Shown: in pieces, positions 35,844 through 45,502 of the stretch
Numbering within the stretch: the first letter of the stretch is position 1
Layout: each line of letters begins with the position of its first letter
DNA from: Rhodobacter sp. Har01
Lineage (GTDB): Bacteria; Pseudomonadota; Alphaproteobacteria; Rhodobacterales; Rhodobacteraceae
Assembly: GCF_020564565.1 (NCBI RefSeq)
Contig: NZ_JAJCTD010000003.1
Coordinates: 372,001-436,000 of the forward strand
Length of the DNA: 64,000 nt
Reading direction: 5' to 3'
Notes under the pieces: model-generated
What the model was told of the DNA's origin: nothing
The model's database searches: none
Seen by the model: the letters and a program-made list of their open reading frames with translations, nothing else
Translations under genes and position numbers: made by a program

Positions 35844-36344
35844 CTAGCGGGCGGCCGAGGCTTCTAGAAACAGCGCCTGGTCGGCGATGAGGTGCATCAT
35901 GCAGGTCGAGGCGGCCACCATCCGGTCGGGCTTGCCGAACCGCAACATGGCCTCGAAAATGCAGCGCTTTTCGGACCAGTCCTTCCACGCGGCCTGATAG
36001 AGGGCGAAGTCGTCCACCATCTTCGGCCCGCCTTTTGCGATCTGGGCGGCATGCTGCCGATCCAGCGCCTCGGCCTGCGCTGCCATCGCGGCATTGGCCG
36101 CGTTCAGCCGGTCGGTCCACCACCCGGTTTCGGCGTTCACGCAGATTGCGGCATCGACCTCGGTCGCGCCATTGACGGCCGCAAGGCAAGCGTCGGCAGC
36201 GCGGCCGACGCAGGCCTTGCGATCTGCGTCGGTGGTCGCTGCCGCAACGCAGGCGGCAGTCGGCTCGGGTGAGGGGATCGTCTGGGCGAACCCTGCCTGC
36301 GAGAACGCAAAGGGAATGAAGAACAGCAAGATTTTCGATCGCAT
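35844..36344 (-). CDS. secreted LprI-like protein (DUF1311)
   Basis: The protein has 166 residues with a signal peptide (MRSKILLFFIPFAFSQAGFAQ). The mature part has paired cysteines and repeated helical segments (CVAAATTDADRKACVG, CLAAVNGATEVDAAICVNAETGWWTDRLN) typical of the LprI/DUF1311 family of lysozyme-inhibitor-like proteins. The start at 36344 was chosen for the signal; the open frame extends upstream without homology. Confidence 0.75.
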   Translation of the reverse strand: MRSKILLFFIPFAFSQAGFAQTIPSPEPTAACVAAATTDADRKACVGRAADACLAAVNGATEVDAAICVNAETGWWTDRLNAANAAMAAQAEALDRQHAAQIAKGGPKMVDDFALYQAAWKDWSEKRCIFEAMLRFGKPDRMVAASTCMMHLIADQALFLEASAAR

Positions 36345-36826
36345 GGGTCTGACTTTCCGGGCTGCGAAAGGCCCGTCGTCAAGACGGCAGGGCCTTCCGA
36401 TCAAGCAGGAGCGCACGTTGCCCGAGCACGAATGCCATCGAGCAAGCGTTGTCATCAAGCACGCCGGCGCGGGCGTCGTCTGTGACCTTGTCACGTATCG
36501 AGCTGAGCGAAGCGCGCAGGGCAAGGCAGGCCAGTGTGGCCGCCGCACCCGCAAGGCCGAAGCGCGCCATTCCAGGAATTCAAGTTCTGCCTGGAACGGC
36601 ATCCGCCAGGCGGCAAGGCACCCTGTCCGCAGCCTGCATGTCGCGTTGCAGCGTCGCGTCGGCCGAAACCGGGGTGATCGGTCACCGCATCCGCGCGGGC
36701 AGGGTGGCAGCAGGCTTGCGGGTGGCCGGCATTCGAATTCCGTCCCACTTCCGGATCGGCAGTCTCCGGCACCGCAGGGACACTTGGGTGTTCACGTGGC
36801 CATCGGGTCCGACAAGGCCGTCCGCT
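36345..36826. other. 482-bp region without a confident gene
   Basis: This lies between the LprI-like gene and the GntR gene. It contains a hairpin-forming inverted repeat (AAGGCCC at 36368-36374 with GGGCCTT at 36390-36396) and one doubtful small minus-strand ORF at 36379-36570. I see no tRNA, mobile element or clear promoter consensus. Confidence 0.6.
36379..36570 (-). CDS. possible small membrane-anchored or secreted protein
   Basis: This 63-codon frame begins MARFGLAGAAATLACLALRAS, a signal or membrane anchor, and continues with SLSSIRDKVTDDARAG. The ribosome-binding site (CCTGGA) is weak, and its end overlaps the hairpin at 36368-36396. No family was recognised. It may be spurious. Confidence 0.3.
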   Translation of the reverse strand: MARFGLAGAAATLACLALRASLSSIRDKVTDDARAGVLDDNACSMAFVLGQRALLLDRKALPS

Positions 36827-37612
36827 TCAGATGCGGGCAGAGCGGACCGAGACGTGCAGGCGCGACCGGTCGGTCAGGTACAGTGCCACGTAGTATTCGA
36901 TCGGAACGTCGCGTTCGTCGTTGGCCACCGATTCCACTCGCAGGGCCGGGCGGCCGGCCTCGACCCCGAGAAGCCTGGCATCTTCGTCCGCCAGCGCGAC
37001 CGACTCGATCCAGCGGTCGGCGCGGGCGAAGTGAATGCCGTATTGCCGCGACAGCGTGTCGTACAGAGACCGGGTTTCCAGCCCAAGGCTTTCCAGGCCC
37101 GGAACCAGGCTTGCGACCATCTTCCAGCGCACGATGGCGCGCGGATGGCCGTCGACCATCATCACCCGGTCGATCGACACCACCGGTTCGGATTCGTCGA
37201 TCTTGAGGTAGCGGCGGACGCGCGGGCCTGGCTGGTCCATCGCCTGGCGCAGGATGCGCCGCGACACGATCCGGTTCTTGTCGGAAAGCTCGCCGGAAAA
37301 GCCGACGGCGGTGGACACGAAATCCTGGTCGTCACGGCGAGCCCGGACAAAGGCGCCCTTGCCCTGCAGACGGTAGATCACCCCTTCGTTAACCAGTTGC
37401 GACAGCGCCTCGCGCACCACCGTGCGCGAGACCTGGAACTGCTGGCACAGTTCCGCTTCCGACGGCAGGCGGGCATTCGGCTCAAGCCCGTGGTCAAGGA
37501 TTAGGGCGGTAAGCGAGGATTTGACGCGGAACCACAGCGGAGTGCGGGCGGGGTGGCCCGCCGCCTCGGGCGAGGCGGCACCCGAAACCGGCTGTGATGC
37601 GGTCATCGTCAT
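36827..37612 (-). CDS. GntR family regulator, HutC type with UTRA domain
   Basis: The protein has 261 residues. The winged helix lies at about 30-95 (ARLPSEAELCQQFQVSRTVV, then REALSQLVNEGVI). The C-terminal UTRA effector domain includes VSIDRVMMVDGHP and ends IEYYVALYLTDRSRLHVS. Its ATG overlaps the GlpD-like stop, so the two are co-transcribed. Likely operators are the two ACTYGTTATTACAAG sites at 39365 and 39526. It replaces the DeoR-type GlpR usually seen with this transporter. Confidence 0.88.
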   Translation of the reverse strand: MTMTASQPVSGAASPEAAGHPARTPLWFRVKSSLTALILDHGLEPNARLPSEAELCQQFQVSRTVVREALSQLVNEGVIYRLQGKGAFVRARRDDQDFVSTAVGFSGELSDKNRIVSRRILRQAMDQPGPRVRRYLKIDESEPVVSIDRVMMVDGHPRAIVRWKMVASLVPGLESLGLETRSLYDTLSRQYGIHFARADRWIESVALADEDARLLGVEAGRPALRVESVANDERDVPIEYYVALYLTDRSRLHVSVRSARI

Positions 37613-39318
37613 CCGGGTTGTGTCCGTCCCAGGTTCACCAGGTGTCTCTCTTGCAGCAGGCGACGGGTCTCGGCCCGTTCCGCCTGGGTGCGGTCGTCAC
37701 TCCATCCCAGCGCACGCGACGCGACCTGAGCGATCTCGTCCAGGCGCGTATCGGTGAGCAGACCTTCGAACCCCATGAGCGTGCGCCGCAACACGATGTC
37801 CTGCAGGTGGGTCACCCGCTCGGCGGCACAGATAGCCCCGATCTCGGCGGGCGTATAGGCGGCGAGGTCGGAAAACTGCCGCGAATCCGCCGCTTCGGCC
37901 GCGGCGATGCGTCGCGCGCCACTGCCGTAGCGGTCGCACAGGATGCGGGCACGGACCGCGTCGATGCCGGTGTCCTGCGCCAGGGCCTGCACCCAGCGCG
38001 CCTTTTCTGCAGCCTCGCGCGGCAGCTCGCGCGCGCCGCCAATCGCCAGCGTATCGGTACGGCAGGTCCTCGGCCGCCCGCGCCAGGCCAGCACCCAGTC
38101 GACCACCTGTTCGCCGAAGGCACGGTATGTCGTCCACTTGCCGCCGACCAGGACCAGCGTCTCGAACGGGCGCCCGGGGGCGGGTCCGTGGCGGTCAAGC
38201 CGGTGGTCCCGGCTGATCTGGCCGGGGACATCGGCCTTTTGCAGCGGCAGGGGCCGCACCCCGGCCATGGCAAAGACGATCTCCGAGCGGTCGAAGCTTT
38301 GCCCCGGCAGGACCGGGCGGAGAACGTCGAAGATGTAATCGATCTCGGCTTCGGTGAAGTTGCGGTCGTCGGGGTCGTCGGTGCGCACATCTGTCGTGCC
38401 GACATAGAGGTGGCGTTCGTCCAGCGGCAGGGCCAGGCAGGCGCGGTGGTCGGCAGTCTCGAAATACAGCATCCGGCCGGCCATGGCGCGGGTCAGGTCG
38501 GGCTTGTCGATCACCAGGTGGGTGCCACGGGTGCCGCCGATCAGCCGGCCCCCGAAGCCGAAGCCCCCCTGCACCCGGTCGACCCAGGCGCCGGCGGCGT
38601 TGATGACCAATTTCGGCCGGACCTGAAAAACCTTTCCAGTGACCCGGTCGGTCAGGTCGATGGCGCCGTCGTGCTGCGCTCCGGCGGCGACATAGGGCAG
38701 CGCGAAGCTGTCGGCACAATCGGCCTCGGCATCGGCGACCAGTTCCAGAACCAGCCGTTCGGGATGGGTGATGCGGGCGTCGTAGTATTCGCCGACGCCA
38801 AAGACGTCGGGCCCCAGCACCGGCATCTCGCGCCGGGCGGCATCGCCCGACAGCATCCGGTGGTTCGGCATGGTCTGATGCGCGCGGCCGAAGACGTCAT
38901 ACAGCTTCAGCCCGATCCAGACCGGGACCAGACCCTTCGGCCCCGGCCGGGTGGTCAGCCGCAGGAACCGCGCCAGCGCCGTCAGCGCGCCGCCGAAACG
39001 GTTTTTCAGCGGCACCCAGATCGGCTGCGGATGCACCACATGGTGAGCGTTCTTGAGCAGCAGGTTGCGTTCCACCAGTGACTCACGTACCAGCCGCGCC
39101 TCGCCGGTTTCCAGATAGCGCAAGCCGCCATGGATCAGTCGCGAGGGCGCAGCACTGGTACCTGACGAGAAGTCACCCGCCTCGACCAGCAACGCCCCCA
39201 CCCCTTGTGCTGCCAGATCGCGGAACACGCCGACGCCATTGATCCCGCCCCCGACAATCAGGATGTCGGGCACGCGCCCGGCGCGAAGCCGTTCGATCAA
39301 TTCCCCCCTCGCTTGCAT
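37609..39318 (-). CDS. GlpD-like FAD-dependent (glycerol-)3-phosphate dehydrogenase
   Basis: The protein has 569 residues. FAD motif ILIVGGGINGVGVFRDLA, then SSRLIHGGLRYLE-like segment (SRLIHGGLRYLE), HLVIDKP, and a C-terminal DAO_C domain. This is the GlpD/EryB family, oxidising glycerol-3-phosphate or a polyol phosphate and feeding electrons to quinone. It starts the minus-strand unit that also includes the GntR gene. The substrate depends on what the divergent kinase phosphorylates; erythritol-phosphate-like substrates are an alternative to glycerol-3-phosphate. Confidence 0.85.
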   Translation of the reverse strand: MQARGELIERLRAGRVPDILIVGGGINGVGVFRDLAAQGVGALLVEAGDFSSGTSAAPSRLIHGGLRYLETGEARLVRESLVERNLLLKNAHHVVHPQPIWVPLKNRFGGALTALARFLRLTTRPGPKGLVPVWIGLKLYDVFGRAHQTMPNHRMLSGDAARREMPVLGPDVFGVGEYYDARITHPERLVLELVADAEADCADSFALPYVAAGAQHDGAIDLTDRVTGKVFQVRPKLVINAAGAWVDRVQGGFGFGGRLIGGTRGTHLVIDKPDLTRAMAGRMLYFETADHRACLALPLDERHLYVGTTDVRTDDPDDRNFTEAEIDYIFDVLRPVLPGQSFDRSEIVFAMAGVRPLPLQKADVPGQISRDHRLDRHGPAPGRPFETLVLVGGKWTTYRAFGEQVVDWVLAWRGRPRTCRTDTLAIGGARELPREAAEKARWVQALAQDTGIDAVRARILCDRYGSGARRIAAAEAADSRQFSDLAAYTPAEIGAICAAERVTHLQDIVLRRTLMGFEGLLTDTRLDEIAQVASRALGWSDDRTQAERAETRRLLQERHLVNLGRTQPG

Positions 39319-39364
39319 TCCCGCCCAACCTCCCCAGACGCATCGCGAGAGGATGGCAAAGCAT

Positions 39365-39380
39365 ACTTGTTATTACAAGA
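39365..39380. promoter_or_regulatory. operator-like palindrome upstream of the GlpD-like gene
   Basis: ACTTGTTATTACAAGA at 39365-39380 contains the perfect CTTGT-TATT-ACAAG palindrome. It lies about 47 bp upstream of the GlpD-like start. It matches the site at 39526-39541 at 14 of 16 positions. Most likely it binds the co-encoded GntR regulator. Confidence 0.65.
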
Positions 39381-39496
39381 TGCAAGATCGAGACATTGGA
39401 CAGAGCGACCTTGCTGCGCCACGCACTGCGGGAATCTTGCCGCAGCACAGCAATTGGTGTCAGTTGTGCAATAGTTGGGCGCTTCCGCAAGGGCAC

Positions 39497-39541
39497 TTGA
39501 CAAGGTGCGGGGCAGATGTAGCGTAACTCGTTATTACAAGT
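39497..39541 (+). promoter_or_regulatory. promoter and second operator upstream of the FGGY kinase
   Basis: A TTGACA (39497-39502) with a 16-bp spacer to TAGCGT (39519-39524) forms a sigma70-like promoter. ACTCGTTATTACAAGT at 39526-39541 directly follows, placed to block transcription when bound. The kinase ATG is 45 bp downstream, with GGGAGGAGG before it. The remaining 268-bp divergent region holds nothing else I can identify. Confidence 0.55.
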
Positions 39542-39586
39542 GGTCGGTCCGTCCCATGCCGGACCCGACCTATCAGGGAGGAGGCC

Positions 39587-41122
39587 ATGGGTTCTTGCGT
39601 GATCGGCATCGACGCCGGGGGCACGATGACGAAGGCTGCGCTGTTCGACCTGACCGGACGCGAACTGGCCTGCGCACGCAGCCGGAACGTGATGCTGTTT
39701 CCGCGGGACGGCTGGACCGAACGCGACGCTGATGCGATGTGGCGAGCCGCGACCGATGCGGTGCGGCATGTGCTGGCCGAAAGCGGTACCGCGCCCGCGG
39801 ATGTGCTGGCGGTGGCCGTCTCGGGCTATGGCAGCGGGCTTTACCTGTTGGACCGGGCCGGCAACCCGGTCCGCAATGGCATTGTCTCGACCGACGGCCG
39901 TGCGGTCGCGATGATCGCCGGCTGGCAAGCGGATGGGCGTGCCGCGGCCTACCAGGGCGAGGTTCAGCAATATGTCTGGCCGGGCCAGTCGTCGGTGCTG
40001 CTGGCATGGCTGCAAGAGCATGAGCCCGAGGTTCTGGACAAGACCTACCGGGTGGCGTTCTGCAAGGATTTCCTGCGCACGCGTCTGTGCGGCGACCTGT
40101 CCACCGATTTCACCGACGCCGGCAGCGCAGGGCTGCTGGACTGCCGGACTGGGACCTATTCGCGGGCGGCCCTTGAGGCCCTTGGACTTGAAGTCTGGGC
40201 CGACAAGCTGCCCGAGATCGGCCGCTCGGACGAGGTCGTGGGCGGGGTCAGCGCCGAGGCCGCGGCCCTGACCGGGCTCAGGCAGGGCACGCCGGTGGTT
40301 CGCGGCACGGTCGACATGTCGGCCTCGGCGCTGGCTTCGGGGATTGTCCGCTCGGACCAGATGAGCGTCATCGCCGGCACGTTTTCCATCGCGGCCACGC
40401 TGCACACGGACGAACCGAAGACCGACACCACGCCGATGCTGCAGTTTCCCTATCCGCTGGGCGGCTGGCTTGCGGTGCAGGCCTCGGCCACCTCGGCCTC
40501 GAACTTGGAATGGCTGGTCAAGACCGTCCTCGCACACGGCGGGGCGCCGACCGGCGGCGGCGACATCTACGACACCATCAATGCTGCCGTGTCACGCCGG
40601 ATGGGCATGCCGAGCGAGACGATGTTCTTTCCCTATCTTTTCGGCGGTCCCGACGGGGCGCCTGCGGGCCTGATCGGGATGAGCGCGCAGACCGGCTTCG
40701 ACGAGATCATGCAAGCGGTGTTCGAAGGCATCGTATTCGCCCACAAGGCCGACATCGACCGGGCGCTGTCGGGCCGGCATGCCGCCCGACCGAAGGTGAT
40801 CCGTCTGGCCGGCGGCGCCTCGCGCAGCACCTGCTGGTCAGAGATGTTCGCCGACATCCTGGGGCTGCCGGTCGAAGTGCCGGTCGGGTCCGAGTTCGGC
40901 GCGCTTGGCGTCGCGATCTGTGCGGCGGCGGCGGTGGGCGCATATGGCTCGCTGACCGAAGCGCAGACGGCGATGGCGGGCATCGCCCGGCGGCACGAGG
41001 TGAACGCCGACCGCGGTGCCCCGCATCTGGCAAAGTATCCGCGGCACCGGGTGCTGGAGCAGGCGCTTGCGGCAGCCCGGTCGGGCAATGCCGCTGCCGT
41101 CGCCTTCGGAGGCGCGACGTGA
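39587..41122 (+). CDS. FGGY-family carbohydrate kinase, L-xylulokinase (LyxK)-like
   Basis: The protein has 511 residues. It opens IGIDAGGTMTKAALFDLTG (phosphate loop), with DGWTERDADAMW, LLAWLQEHEPE and a C-terminal IRLAGGASRSTCWSEMFAD. From memory these features are closer to the L-xylulose/3-keto-L-gulonate and tetritol kinases than to glycerol kinase GlpK. It likely phosphorylates the solute brought in by the transporter that follows. GTGA overlap couples it to the first ATPase gene. Confidence 0.85.
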   Translation: MGSCVIGIDAGGTMTKAALFDLTGRELACARSRNVMLFPRDGWTERDADAMWRAATDAVRHVLAESGTAPADVLAVAVSGYGSGLYLLDRAGNPVRNGIVSTDGRAVAMIAGWQADGRAAAYQGEVQQYVWPGQSSVLLAWLQEHEPEVLDKTYRVAFCKDFLRTRLCGDLSTDFTDAGSAGLLDCRTGTYSRAALEALGLEVWADKLPEIGRSDEVVGGVSAEAAALTGLRQGTPVVRGTVDMSASALASGIVRSDQMSVIAGTFSIAATLHTDEPKTDTTPMLQFPYPLGGWLAVQASATSASNLEWLVKTVLAHGGAPTGGGDIYDTINAAVSRRMGMPSETMFFPYLFGGPDGAPAGLIGMSAQTGFDEIMQAVFEGIVFAHKADIDRALSGRHAARPKVIRLAGGASRSTCWSEMFADILGLPVEVPVGSEFGALGVAICAAAAVGAYGSLTEAQTAMAGIARRHEVNADRGAPHLAKYPRHRVLEQALAAARSGNAAAVAFGGAT

Positions 41123-42204
41123 TCGAGTTGCAGGGCGTCAGCAAATCGATCACCGGGCGGGTGCACATGCAACGCACCGACCTTGTGCTGCAGGACGGCA
41201 CGATGAACGTGCTGCTGGGCCCCACGCTGGCCGGCAAGACCACGCTGATGCGGCTGATCGCCGGGCTGGACGTGCCGACCGAGGGCCGGGTGATCGACCG
41301 CGGCCAGGATGTCACCGGCGTGCGGGTGCAGGACCGCAAGGTGGCGATGGTCTACCAGCAGTTCATCAACTACCCGTCGATGACCGTCTTCGACAACATC
41401 GCCTCGCCCTTGCGCATCCTGGGCTGGGATCGGGCGCGGATCGAGGCGGCGGTCCGAAAGACGGCCGGGATGCTGCGGCTTGAGCCGCTCTTGGACCGCA
41501 AGCCGCTGGAGCTGTCGGGCGGCCAGCAGCAACGCTGCGCATTGGCCCGGGCGCTGGTCAAGGAGGCGCGGATCGTCCTTCTGGACGAGCCACTGGCCAA
41601 CCTGGACTACAAGCTGCGCGAGGAGTTGCGCATCGAGATCCCCCGCATCTTTCAGGAATCCGGCGCGATCTTCGTCTATGCCACGACCGAGCCGGAAGAA
41701 GCTCTGCTCTTGGGCGGCAACACCGCGACGCTGTGGGAAGGCCGGATCACCCAGTTCGGCCCGGCGCCGCAGGTCTACCGCCAGCCGGTCGATGCCACCA
41801 CGGCGCGGGTCTATTCCGATCCGCCGATGAATTTCGCCGCGGTGCGCAAGCAAGGCAGCCGGCTGGTCTTTGCCCGCGGCGTGCAGGCGATGGCGGGCGA
41901 GACGCATGAACGGCTGGCCGACGGCGACTATCTGGCCGGGTTCCGCGCCAACCACCTGCGGATGAACGCGCATTCCGGCGTGGCAGTGCGGCTGGACTGC
42001 ACCATCGGCATCTCCGAGATCACCGGGTCGGAGACCTTCCTGCACCTCGATCACGCGGGCGACCGCTGGGTGGCGCTGGTGCATGGCGTACACCACCCCG
42101 CCCCGGGGAGCGCGGTTCCGATGTGGCTTGACCCCGCCCATGTGTATCTGTTCGAGCCAGGCGGCCGTCTTGCCGCCCCGGCGCCCTATGCAGGGATGGC
42201 CTGA
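41119..42204 (+). CDS. ABC transporter ATPase, GlpS-like (degenerate switch histidine)
   Basis: The protein has 361 residues from a GTG at 41119 with GGAGG upstream. Walker A GPTLAGKT (34-41), a normal signature LSGGQ (132-136) and Walker B LLDEP (Asp156, Glu157) are present. The switch region reads VYATTEPEEA where canonical proteins have VTHD, so the histidine is Thr190 and the Asp is Glu191. The C-terminal TOBE-like domain fits the MalK/GlpS group. It pairs with the next gene. Confidence 0.9.
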   Translation: MIELQGVSKSITGRVHMQRTDLVLQDGTMNVLLGPTLAGKTTLMRLIAGLDVPTEGRVIDRGQDVTGVRVQDRKVAMVYQQFINYPSMTVFDNIASPLRILGWDRARIEAAVRKTAGMLRLEPLLDRKPLELSGGQQQRCALARALVKEARIVLLDEPLANLDYKLREELRIEIPRIFQESGAIFVYATTEPEEALLLGGNTATLWEGRITQFGPAPQVYRQPVDATTARVYSDPPMNFAAVRKQGSRLVFARGVQAMAGETHERLADGDYLAGFRANHLRMNAHSGVAVRLDCTIGISEITGSETFLHLDHAGDRWVALVHGVHHPAPGSAVPMWLDPAHVYLFEPGGRLAAPAPYAGMA

Positions 42205-42207
42205 GCG

Positions 42208-43292
42208 ATGGCGCAGATCACCCTTTCCGGCCTGGCGCACAGCTACTTTCCCTATCCCAGGGGCGAGCAGGACTATGCGCTGAAGACCATCGACCTGACC
42301 TGGGAAGACGGCGGGGCCTATGCGCTGCTGGGCGCCTCGGGCTGCGGCAAGACCACGCTGCTGAACATCATCTCGGGGCTGCGGCGGCCCAGCCAGGGGC
42401 AGGTGCTGTTCAACGGCCAGGACGTGACCGACGCCCCCACCACGGCGCGCAACATCGCGCAGGTGTTCCAGTTCCCGGTGGTCTACGACACCATGACGGT
42501 GCGCGAGAACCTGGCCTTCCCGTTGCGCAACCGCGGCATGGACCGCGGCTATATCGACGCGCGCGTGCAGGCGGTGGCGCGGATGACGGGCCTCGAGGAC
42601 CGGCTGAGCCGCAAGGCGCAGGGCCTGACGGCGGATGAAAAGCAGAAGATCAGCCTTGGCCGCGGCATGGTGCGCGAGGACGTCAACGCGATCCTCTTCG
42701 ACGAGCCGCTGACGGTGATCGACCCGCAGATGAAGTGGGAATTGCGCACGCAGCTGAAGGCGCTGCACCGCGAGTTCGGCCACACCATGATCTACGTCAC
42801 CCATGACCAGACCGAAGCGCTGACCTTCGCCGACAAGGTGGTGCTGATGCACGAAGGCCGGGTGGTGCAGCTGGGCACTCCGGAAGAGCTGTTCGCCCGG
42901 CCGGCGCATACCTTCGTGGGCTATTTCATCGGCTCGCCGGGGATGAACCTGTTCGACGCCAGCGTCGACGGGTCCACCGCCCAGGTCGGCCGCCACCGCA
43001 TTCCGCTGGATGCCGATTACGGCGCGCAGGCGGGCCGGGTGCAAATCGGCATCCGGCCGGAATTCGTGACGCTGGAGCGCGACGGCGACCTGCCGGTCAC
43101 CCTCCAGCGGGTCGAGGACGTGGGCCGCCACCGCATCGTCCGCGCCAGCCTGGACGGGATGGCGCTGGCCGCCGTGGTGCCGGAAGGGGTGGAGATCCCC
43201 GCCGATGCCAACAGCGTCACCTTCGACGCCGGGCAGATCGGCGTCTTCGTCAACGACTGGCGCATCGCGCCGCGCGGCCGGGGGGCAAGCTG

Positions 43293-43293
<1 letters not shown>
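42208..43293 (+). CDS. ABC transporter ATPase, GlpT-like (degenerate signature motif)
   Basis: The protein has 361 residues. Walker A GASGCGKT (42-49), Walker B LFDEP (Asp165, Glu166) and the switch VTHDQTEA (His199) are normal. The signature LSGGQ is replaced by LTADE (140-144, in QGLTADEKQKISL). A heterodimer with the preceding subunit would therefore have one competent site, using this protein's Walker A/B and His with the partner's LSGGQ. It begins 3 bp after its partner. Confidence 0.9.
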
Positions 43294-44164
<871 letters not shown>

Positions 44165-44168
<4 letters not shown>

Positions 44169-45022
44169 CCGCCGTCGCGACCGCCCTGCCCCGCCGCCGC
44201 CCCGCGCGCAGCCTTTCGGCCGGCACCGCCGTGTCGCGGGTGGCGCTGGTCCTGTACATCCTGTTCCTGCTGGTGCCGATCTACTGGCTGGTCAACATGA
44301 GCTTCAAGACCAACGTCGAGATCCTCAGCACCATGACGCTGTGGCCGGCCCGGCCGACGCTGCAGAACTACGTCAACATCTTCAGCGACAGCACCTGGTA
44401 CATGGGCTATGTCAACTCGCTGATCTACGTGCTGATGAACACGGTGATCAGCGTCACCGTGGCGCTGCCGGCGGCCTATGCCTTCTCGCGCTACAGTTTC
44501 GTCGGCGACAAGCACCTGTTCTTCTGGCTGTTGACCAACCGGATGGCGCCGCCCGCGGTCTTCGCGCTGCCGTTCTTCCAGCTCTATTCCTCGATCGGGC
44601 TTTTCGACACCCACATCGCCGTGGCGCTGGCGCATTGCCTGTTCAACGTGCCCTTGGCGGTCTGGATCCTGGAAGGCTTCATGCGCGGCGTGCCGAAGGA
44701 AATCGACGAGACGGCCTATGTCGACGGCTACTCCTGGTTCCGCTTCTTCACCCGCATCTTCATGCCGCTGATCGCCAGCGGCATCGGCGTCGCGGCGTTC
44801 TTCTGCTTCATGTTCTCCTGGGTGGACCTGCTGCTCAGCCGCACGCTGACCTCGGTCAACGTCAAGACCATCGGCGTGGCGATGACGCGCACCTCGTCGG
44901 CCACGGGCCTGGACTACGGCACGCTGGCCGCCGCCGGGGTGCTGACCATCGTGCCCGGCGCCGTGGTGATCTGGTTCGTCCGCAACTACATCGCCAAGGG
45001 CTTTGCCCTGGGGAGGGTGTGA
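44165..45022 (+). CDS. ABC transporter permease, GlpQ-like
   Basis: The protein has 285 residues. A short basic N-terminus precedes six helices, with an EAA loop DETAYVDGYSWFRFFTRIFMP typical of the MalG/UgpE group. The ATG at 44165 gives the usual ATGA overlap; the frame is open far upstream but only as a shadow of the preceding permease. It is the second half of the channel. Confidence 0.9.
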
Positions 45023-45423
45023 TGAACGCCCGGGGCTGGACCGGCCTTTACCTGGGCACCGCCGCCGCGATGCTGGTCATCCTTGCGGGCATCGTCGCCG
45101 CCGTTCCGCGCGAGGACGGCGAATTCCTCTGGACCGAGCAGATGATCAGCGGCGGCTGGATGGCCTGGAGCTTTCCCATCGCGCTGTTCTTCTGGGTGAT
45201 CGCGGCGACGCTGATCGTCTTTACCCTGCTGGCCGTCCGCTACCCGGAAACCCCCAGGGTCGGAATCCTGCGGATCGAAACAACGCGCGGCGACCGGCTG
45301 TTCATCACGCTGCTGGGCAGCGCCTTCATCAACCTGGCTTGGCTGGGCCTTGGCCTTGGCCCGCAACCCTATGCCCTGATCCCCTGCGCGATCTGGGCCG
45401 TCATCGTTTTTCGCTGGGTGTGA
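45022..45423 (+). CDS. DUF2160 small membrane protein, GlpU-like
   Basis: The protein has 133 residues with about three or four hydrophobic segments. The C-terminal stretch GLGLGPQPYALIPCAIWAVI is typical of the DUF2160 subunits found in the rhizobial glycerol transporter (GlpU). Its role is unknown; the constant association suggests an accessory subunit. It overlaps the permease stop by one base. A hairpin (45441-45459) follows before the binding protein gene. Confidence 0.85.
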   Translation: MNARGWTGLYLGTAAAMLVILAGIVAAVPREDGEFLWTEQMISGGWMAWSFPIALFFWVIAATLIVFTLLAVRYPETPRVGILRIETTRGDRLFITLLGSAFINLAWLGLGLGPQPYALIPCAIWAVIVFRWV

Positions 45424-45440
45424 CCCGCCCCGCGCGACAA

Positions 45441-45459
45441 GGCCGGCGCAGAACCGGCC
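45441..45459. promoter_or_regulatory. hairpin between the GlpU-like and binding-protein genes
   Basis: GGCCGG at 45441-45446 pairs with CCGGCC at 45454-45459 around a 7-base loop, 18 bp after the GlpU-like stop. It may adjust the relative amounts of membrane subunits and binding protein. Confidence 0.4.
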
Positions 45460-45502
45460 CGCTGCACGACAAGACGCTATGGTTCAACATGAGGAGGATG
45501 GA

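Noticed and set aside
36449-37504. 351-codon plus-strand frame across the GntR gene and the gap before it
   Set aside because: It opposes the clear GntR-UTRA gene, shows no family and has no ribosome-binding site.
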